Positions 7,273 to 10,804 of a stretch of DNA of 10,804 nt are shown one piece after another; within the stretch, counting starts at the first letter, position 1, and each line of letters begins with the position of its first letter. The stretch is taken from positions 1 through 10,804 of the forward strand of contig DDCS01000086.1 in assembly GCA_002335345.1 (NCBI GenBank). Reading direction: 5' to 3'. Both the position numbers and the translations under genes were made by a program. This DNA comes from Flavobacteriaceae bacterium UBA2000 (GTDB lineage: Bacteria > Bacteroidota > Bacteroidia > Flavobacteriales > Flavobacteriaceae). A model generated the notes under the pieces. It was not told where the DNA came from. It was given only the letters and a program-made list of their open reading frames with translations, and ran no database searches.

Positions 7273-8832
7273 ATGAAAAGAAACATGATAAAATTCATGA
7301 AGCCTGTTCTAGCAACTGCGTTTCTATCTTTATTGACCGTTTCCTGTACAGACTTAGCGATTGAAGAATCTGATTCTATTATCGCCGAGGGATCTACAGT
7401 ATTCGAAGGAGTAGCTGATGTAGATGCATCGATTACTAACCTATACAATGACACCTATGGACAACTTGGTGATCAAGGAAATTTCTTTGCCTTGAACGAA
7501 GTTTCTACAGATGAAACCCTTGTCCCTACTCGTGGTACCGACTGGGGAGATAATGGAATCTGGAGAACGCTTCACGCGCACACTTGGAGTCCAACACACC
7601 AATTTGTCTTAAACACATGGAACAATTTGAACCAAAACGTTTTGCGTGCCTCTCAGATCCTAGATCCATTGAGCGCACCAAACGCGGAGCAAGAAGCACA
7701 AGCCCGTTTCTTGCGCGCATTCAGTATGTACTTTGTGTTAGACCTTTATGGTGTTGCACCGTTCCGTCAACCAACTGACGCCTCTGATGTTAATCCATCT
7801 GTACTTTCTGCTTCTGAAGCTTACGATTTCATCGTAAATGATCTTGAAACAGCACTACCAAACTTGCCAATGGCAGGTCCTGGACCGTCTGAAGAAGGTC
7901 ACTCAAGAGCCAATCGTGCGGCTGGACACTTTATGCTAGCAAAGGTTATCTTAAACTCCGAGCGTTACACTGGATCGCAGCCTAACTATCAGGGAGTAAT
8001 TGATCATGTAGACGCTATTGCTGCTGAAGGCTATGCGCTTCAAGCAGGATATTTTGATATCTTCAAGCAAGACGTTCCTGATTCAGAAACGATTTGGTAT
8101 GCAAAAGCTGGTGTAGGTAACCGTATTTGGAATGGATTGCACTACAACCAAAATTCTCCTGATAATTCAGGTGGAGGTTGGAATGGATTCACCACCTTGG
8201 CTGAATTTTATGACAGTTTTGAAGGCGGTGAAGACAACTCTGCCGGTGCTGGTCAAGAAGAGCGTCGTGGATGGGTTCCTGGTGCCTCAGATGCTGACTC
8301 TCAAAACTTAGGTATCGGTTACGGTTTCCTAGTTGGGCAGCAGTACGAGGAAGATGGAACTATCCTAAAAGATCGTTCTGGAAATCCACTCGTGTTCACT
8401 AAAGAATTACCAGGTCTTTCTGGTAACGGTGAAGCGACTGGTATTCGTATCATCAAATATCACCCTGGTGATGATGGTGGATCATTCCGCTCTCATGAAA
8501 TCGTATTCCGATATGCTGATGCGCACTTGATGAAAGCCGAAGCGATGATGCGTTCAGGAGGAAATGCTACACCTATGGTTAATGCACTGCGTACCCTACG
8601 TGGCGCAACGCCACTAGGCAGCGTTACCGATGCTGACCTTTTGGCTGAGCGTGGACGTGAGTTATACGTTGAGTTCTGGAGAAGAAACGACATGTTGCGT
8701 TTCGGTCAGTTCACCAGAGATTGGGAATTCAAAAACGAAGCTTCAGTAGGTGATGACACCTGGAAACTTTTCCCAATCCCAGTAAACGCCTTGTTATCTA
8801 ACCCTAACTTGGTTCAGAATCCTGGATACTAA
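7273..8832 (+). CDS. SusD/RagB-family glycan-binding surface lipoprotein
   Basis: This 519-residue surface lipoprotein forms the lid over the SusC barrel and captures the glycan. A lipoprotein signal ends at Cys25 (LLTVSC), followed by an acidic stretch (EESDS) like those that direct Bacteroidota lipoproteins to the surface. Family marks are the TPR-type helices with QARFLRAFSMYFVLDLYGVAP split over about 143-163, RANRAAGHFMLAKVILNSE (about 212-230), the segment ADAHLMKAEAMMRSGG, and ERGRELYVEFWRRNDMLRFG near the C-terminus. The end, PNLVQNPGY, is characteristic of the family. The ATG at 7273 is used because it gives a basic n-region; Met5 or Met9 would also leave a workable signal. It is co-transcribed with susC and closed by the terminator 21 bp past its stop. 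Ligand specificity cannot be read from the sequence; fructan is inferred from GH32. Confidence 0.96.
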   Translation: MKRNMIKFMKPVLATAFLSLLTVSCTDLAIEESDSIIAEGSTVFEGVADVDASITNLYNDTYGQLGDQGNFFALNEVSTDETLVPTRGTDWGDNGIWRTLHAHTWSPTHQFVLNTWNNLNQNVLRASQILDPLSAPNAEQEAQARFLRAFSMYFVLDLYGVAPFRQPTDASDVNPSVLSASEAYDFIVNDLETALPNLPMAGPGPSEEGHSRANRAAGHFMLAKVILNSERYTGSQPNYQGVIDHVDAIAAEGYALQAGYFDIFKQDVPDSETIWYAKAGVGNRIWNGLHYNQNSPDNSGGGWNGFTTLAEFYDSFEGGEDNSAGAGQEERRGWVPGASDADSQNLGIGYGFLVGQQYEEDGTILKDRSGNPLVFTKELPGLSGNGEATGIRIIKYHPGDDGGSFRSHEIVFRYADAHLMKAEAMMRSGGNATPMVNALRTLRGATPLGSVTDADLLAERGRELYVEFWRRNDMLRFGQFTRDWEFKNEASVGDDTWKLFPIPVNALLSNPNLVQNPGY

Positions 8833-8853
8833 TCCGATTGTGATTTAAATATT

Positions 8854-8884
8854 AAAGCCACCTCTTAGAGGTGGCTTTTTTTTT
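8854..8884 (+). terminator. Intrinsic terminator after susCD
   Basis: A perfect 11-bp stem pairs aaagccacctc (8854-8864) with gaggtggcttt (8868-8878) around a TTA loop, and runs into an uninterrupted T tract ending at 8884. It sits 21 bp after the susD stop and has a T tract on the plus strand only, so it ends the susCD transcript in the rightward direction. It separates the following lipoprotein gene from the susCD unit. Confidence 0.93.
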
Positions 8885-8971
8885 AATCTTTTATTAATCT
8901 TTTTAATTTTTCAACTGCTCGAAGGATATAATCTACTGGCTACATTAGTGATTGGAAAATTCTGTCTATCA

Positions 8972-10804
8972 ATGACCCTACTCAGAAGAATAGTTCTTCA
9001 AAAATTTACTAAGAAAACGTTGCTCTCGCTTATCATTCTAGTGAGCTTAACATCGTGCGGACATGAGACACGTTTTAAATTAAAGTCTTCAGGGGAAACG
9101 GGCATTGATTTTACCAATCAACTCGTCTCCTTGCCAAACCAAAATATTTTAAATTACATTTATTTTTATAACGGCGGTGGCGCTGCGATAGCGGATTTAA
9201 ACAACGACAATTTACCCGATATCATTTTTGGCGCCAATCAAACATTACCGGAACTTTATCTCAATCTAGGCGATTTCAAATTTCAAAAATCGCCCCTTCC
9301 AAAGATTGCCTCAGGATGGAATAATGGGATTGCTATTGGTGATGTCAATGGAGATGGATGGATAGATCTATATCTAGCGCGTGTGGCATCGGACTCCGTA
9401 CCAGAAGTTCACAACGCACTTTTAGTGCACCAAGGTCTCGATGAACAAGGAAGGCCCGTGTTTGACGAGCAAGCTAAAAAATATGGTTTAGACTTTCGCG
9501 GACTTAGCACCCACAGTAGCTTTTTAGATTATGACTTGGATGGTGATTTAGATTTATTTCTTTTAAACCACAGTGTGAATCCTAACATGAATTATGGGAA
9601 CGGGGCGAAACGCGAAAAAGCAGATTCTGTATCGGGCGATCGTCTTTATGAAAATAAAAATGGTCTATTTGTCGACGTTTCAGCACAGGCGGGCATTTTT
9701 CAAGGCAGTATCGGCTATGGACTTGGCCTGAGCATTGCCGATTATAACAATGACGGTTATCCTGATATTTATGTAGGCAATGATTTTTTTGAAAATGACT
9801 ACCTCTACCTCAACCAAAGGGATAAATCATTCAAAGAGATCATTCAAACTCAAAAAGAGGCCTTGGGGCATACCACACACTATTCTATGGGAAATGATAG
9901 TGGTGATATCAATAATGACGGTTTGATGGATTTGGTGTCTGTCGATATGCTCCCTGAAGACCTAACCACCTACAAAACCTCAGGAACCGAGTTCAATTAC
10001 CAATTGTACGATCAATACCTTAAAAATGGTTATGACCATCAATACATGCAAAACACGCTTCAACTCAATCGGGGTGAGGCCGTATTTAGTGAAATTGGTA
10101 ACGCCGCTGGCATTTCAGCAACCGAATGGTCTTGGAGTCCTCTTTTGGCCGATTTTGATTTAGACGGCCTCAATGACCTTTTTGTTACCAACGGAATCCT
10201 TGGGGCGACCAACGATATGGATTTTATTAATTTCATTGCAGACCAAGCCATTCAAAAGCAATTAGGCGCGTCTATGAAGCGAGAATCAATGCGCTTTATT
10301 GAGGCGATTCCCGCCAAAAAAACACCCAATTATATTTTTAAAAATAGGGACGGTCAAGCCATGGACGACCAGACCGGTTCTTGGATCCCTAAACTTCCAA
10401 GCTACAGCCATGGGGCGGCCTATGCCGATCTCGACCTAGATGGTGATTTAGACCTGGTGGTCAACAATACCAATGAACCCTGCTTTATACTCCAAAATCA
10501 AACCAGGGAGATGGATCCTGAGCAACATTATCTCAGTATCGCACTGCGTGATACCACTAAAAATACTTTTGGCATCGGTGCAAGAGTAACCGCCTATTAT
10601 AAAAACCAGCAATTTACCCGTGAAAATTACACCACTCGAGGCTTTCTCTCGTCGAGTCCAGCAGTCCTACATTTTGGCCTCGGGGGTATCGAGCAACTCG
10701 ATTCCTTGGTCATAGATTGGCCCACAACAGGACGACAAGTGTTGCGATCCGTCCCAACTAATCAGCATTTAATTATCCCCGCTGACCCAAGTCTTATAAA
10801 AAAT
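8972..10804 (+). CDS. FG-GAP/VCBS repeat lipoprotein with UnbV/ASPIC domain (3' end cut by window edge)
   Basis: The frame is open from the ATG at 8972 to the right edge, 611 codons with no stop. The N-terminus is a lipoprotein signal (LVSLTSC, Cys29). Seven Asp-rich calcium-loop motifs of the FG-GAP/VCBS type follow: DLNNDNLPD (75-83), DVNGDGWID (124-132), DYDLDGDLD (186-194), DYNNDGYPD (257-265), DINNDGLMD (312-320), DFDLDGLND (394-402) and DLDLDGDLD (486-494). They fit a seven-bladed, integrin-like propeller. SVDMLPED (323-330), YMQNTLQLN (358-366) and FVTNGI (404-409) recur in the Bacteroidota CRTAC1-like family. A UnbV/ASPIC-type domain spans about 535-600 (GIGARVTAYY, LHFGLGG, LVIDWP). 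Relatives are commonly near 1100 residues, so a large C-terminal part is probably missing. The 87 bp between the terminator and the ATG show no clear promoter or ribosome binding site. The function is unknown; a calcium-dependent surface binding role is only a guess. Confidence 0.92.
   Translation, partial: MTLLRRIVLQKFTKKTLLSLIILVSLTSCGHETRFKLKSSGETGIDFTNQLVSLPNQNILNYIYFYNGGGAAIADLNNDNLPDIIFGANQTLPELYLNLGDFKFQKSPLPKIASGWNNGIAIGDVNGDGWIDLYLARVASDSVPEVHNALLVHQGLDEQGRPVFDEQAKKYGLDFRGLSTHSSFLDYDLDGDLDLFLLNHSVNPNMNYGNGAKREKADSVSGDRLYENKNGLFVDVSAQAGIFQGSIGYGLGLSIADYNNDGYPDIYVGNDFFENDYLYLNQRDKSFKEIIQTQKEALGHTTHYSMGNDSGDINNDGLMDLVSVDMLPEDLTTYKTSGTEFNYQLYDQYLKNGYDHQYMQNTLQLNRGEAVFSEIGNAAGISATEWSWSPLLADFDLDGLNDLFVTNGILGATNDMDFINFIADQAIQKQLGASMKRESMRFIEAIPAKKTPNYIFKNRDGQAMDDQTGSWIPKLPSYSHGAAYADLDLDGDLDLVVNNTNEPCFILQNQTREMDPEQHYLSIALRDTTKNTFGIGARVTAYYKNQQFTRENYTTRGFLSSSPAVLHFGLGGIEQLDSLVIDWPTTGRQVLRSVPTNQHLIIPADPSLIKN

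Noticed and set aside
7212..7454. Minus-strand open frame spanning the susC-susD junction
   Set aside because: It is antisense to conserved coding sequence at both ends and shows no recognisable protein features.
8927..8932. tataat resembling an enterobacterial -10 box
   Set aside because: Bacteroidota housekeeping promoters use TAnnTTTG rather than TATAAT, and no -35-like partner is seen in this AT-rich stretch.
1..10804. Mobile elements, CRISPR, tRNA or rRNA genes
   Set aside because: No transposase or integrase reading frame, regularly spaced repeat array, or structural RNA gene was seen on either strand.

Overview
The window looks like chromosomal DNA of a Bacteroidota member, most likely a flavobacterium (Flavobacteriaceae). 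The reasons are a SusC/SusD pair, lipoprotein signal peptides, AT-rich start sites without Shine-Dalgarno sequences, and promoter candidates of the TTG / TAnnTTTG type. It holds most of a small polysaccharide utilization locus (PUL), probably for a fructan (inulin, levan or fructo-oligosaccharides).

Layout. From 3808 down to the left edge, three genes read leftward as a probable operon: a LacI-family regulator (3808-2786), a GH32 lipoprotein fructan hydrolase (2747-1221) and an MFS sugar-porter permease (1231 to beyond position 1, C-terminus missing). GH32 and the permease overlap by 11 bp. A 340-bp divergent control region (3809-4148) contains a 24-bp imperfect palindrome with a central CG, the likely LacI-family operator, and candidate promoters for both directions. 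Reading rightward are susC (4149-7262) and susD (7273-8832), 10 bp apart and closed by a strong intrinsic terminator (8854-8884). After it, a separate gene starts at 8972 and runs off the right edge. It encodes a lipoprotein with seven FG-GAP/VCBS-type calcium motifs and a UnbV/ASPIC domain.

How it probably works (inference from families). SusD binds the glycan at the cell surface and SusC imports it with TonB energy. GH32, a lipoprotein at the surface or in the periplasm, releases fructose or short products. The sugar porter carries these over the inner membrane. The LacI-type protein senses a product and controls transcription, the role played in the well-studied Bacteroides fructan PUL by a hybrid two-component sensor. 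No fructokinase is visible; it may lie outside the window or elsewhere in the genome. The FG-GAP/ASPIC lipoprotein is a frequent neighbour of SusCD loci and has no established function.

No tRNA, rRNA, CRISPR array, insertion sequence or integrase was seen. The least explained items are the C-terminal-truncated calcium-motif lipoprotein and the asymmetric operator arrangement.
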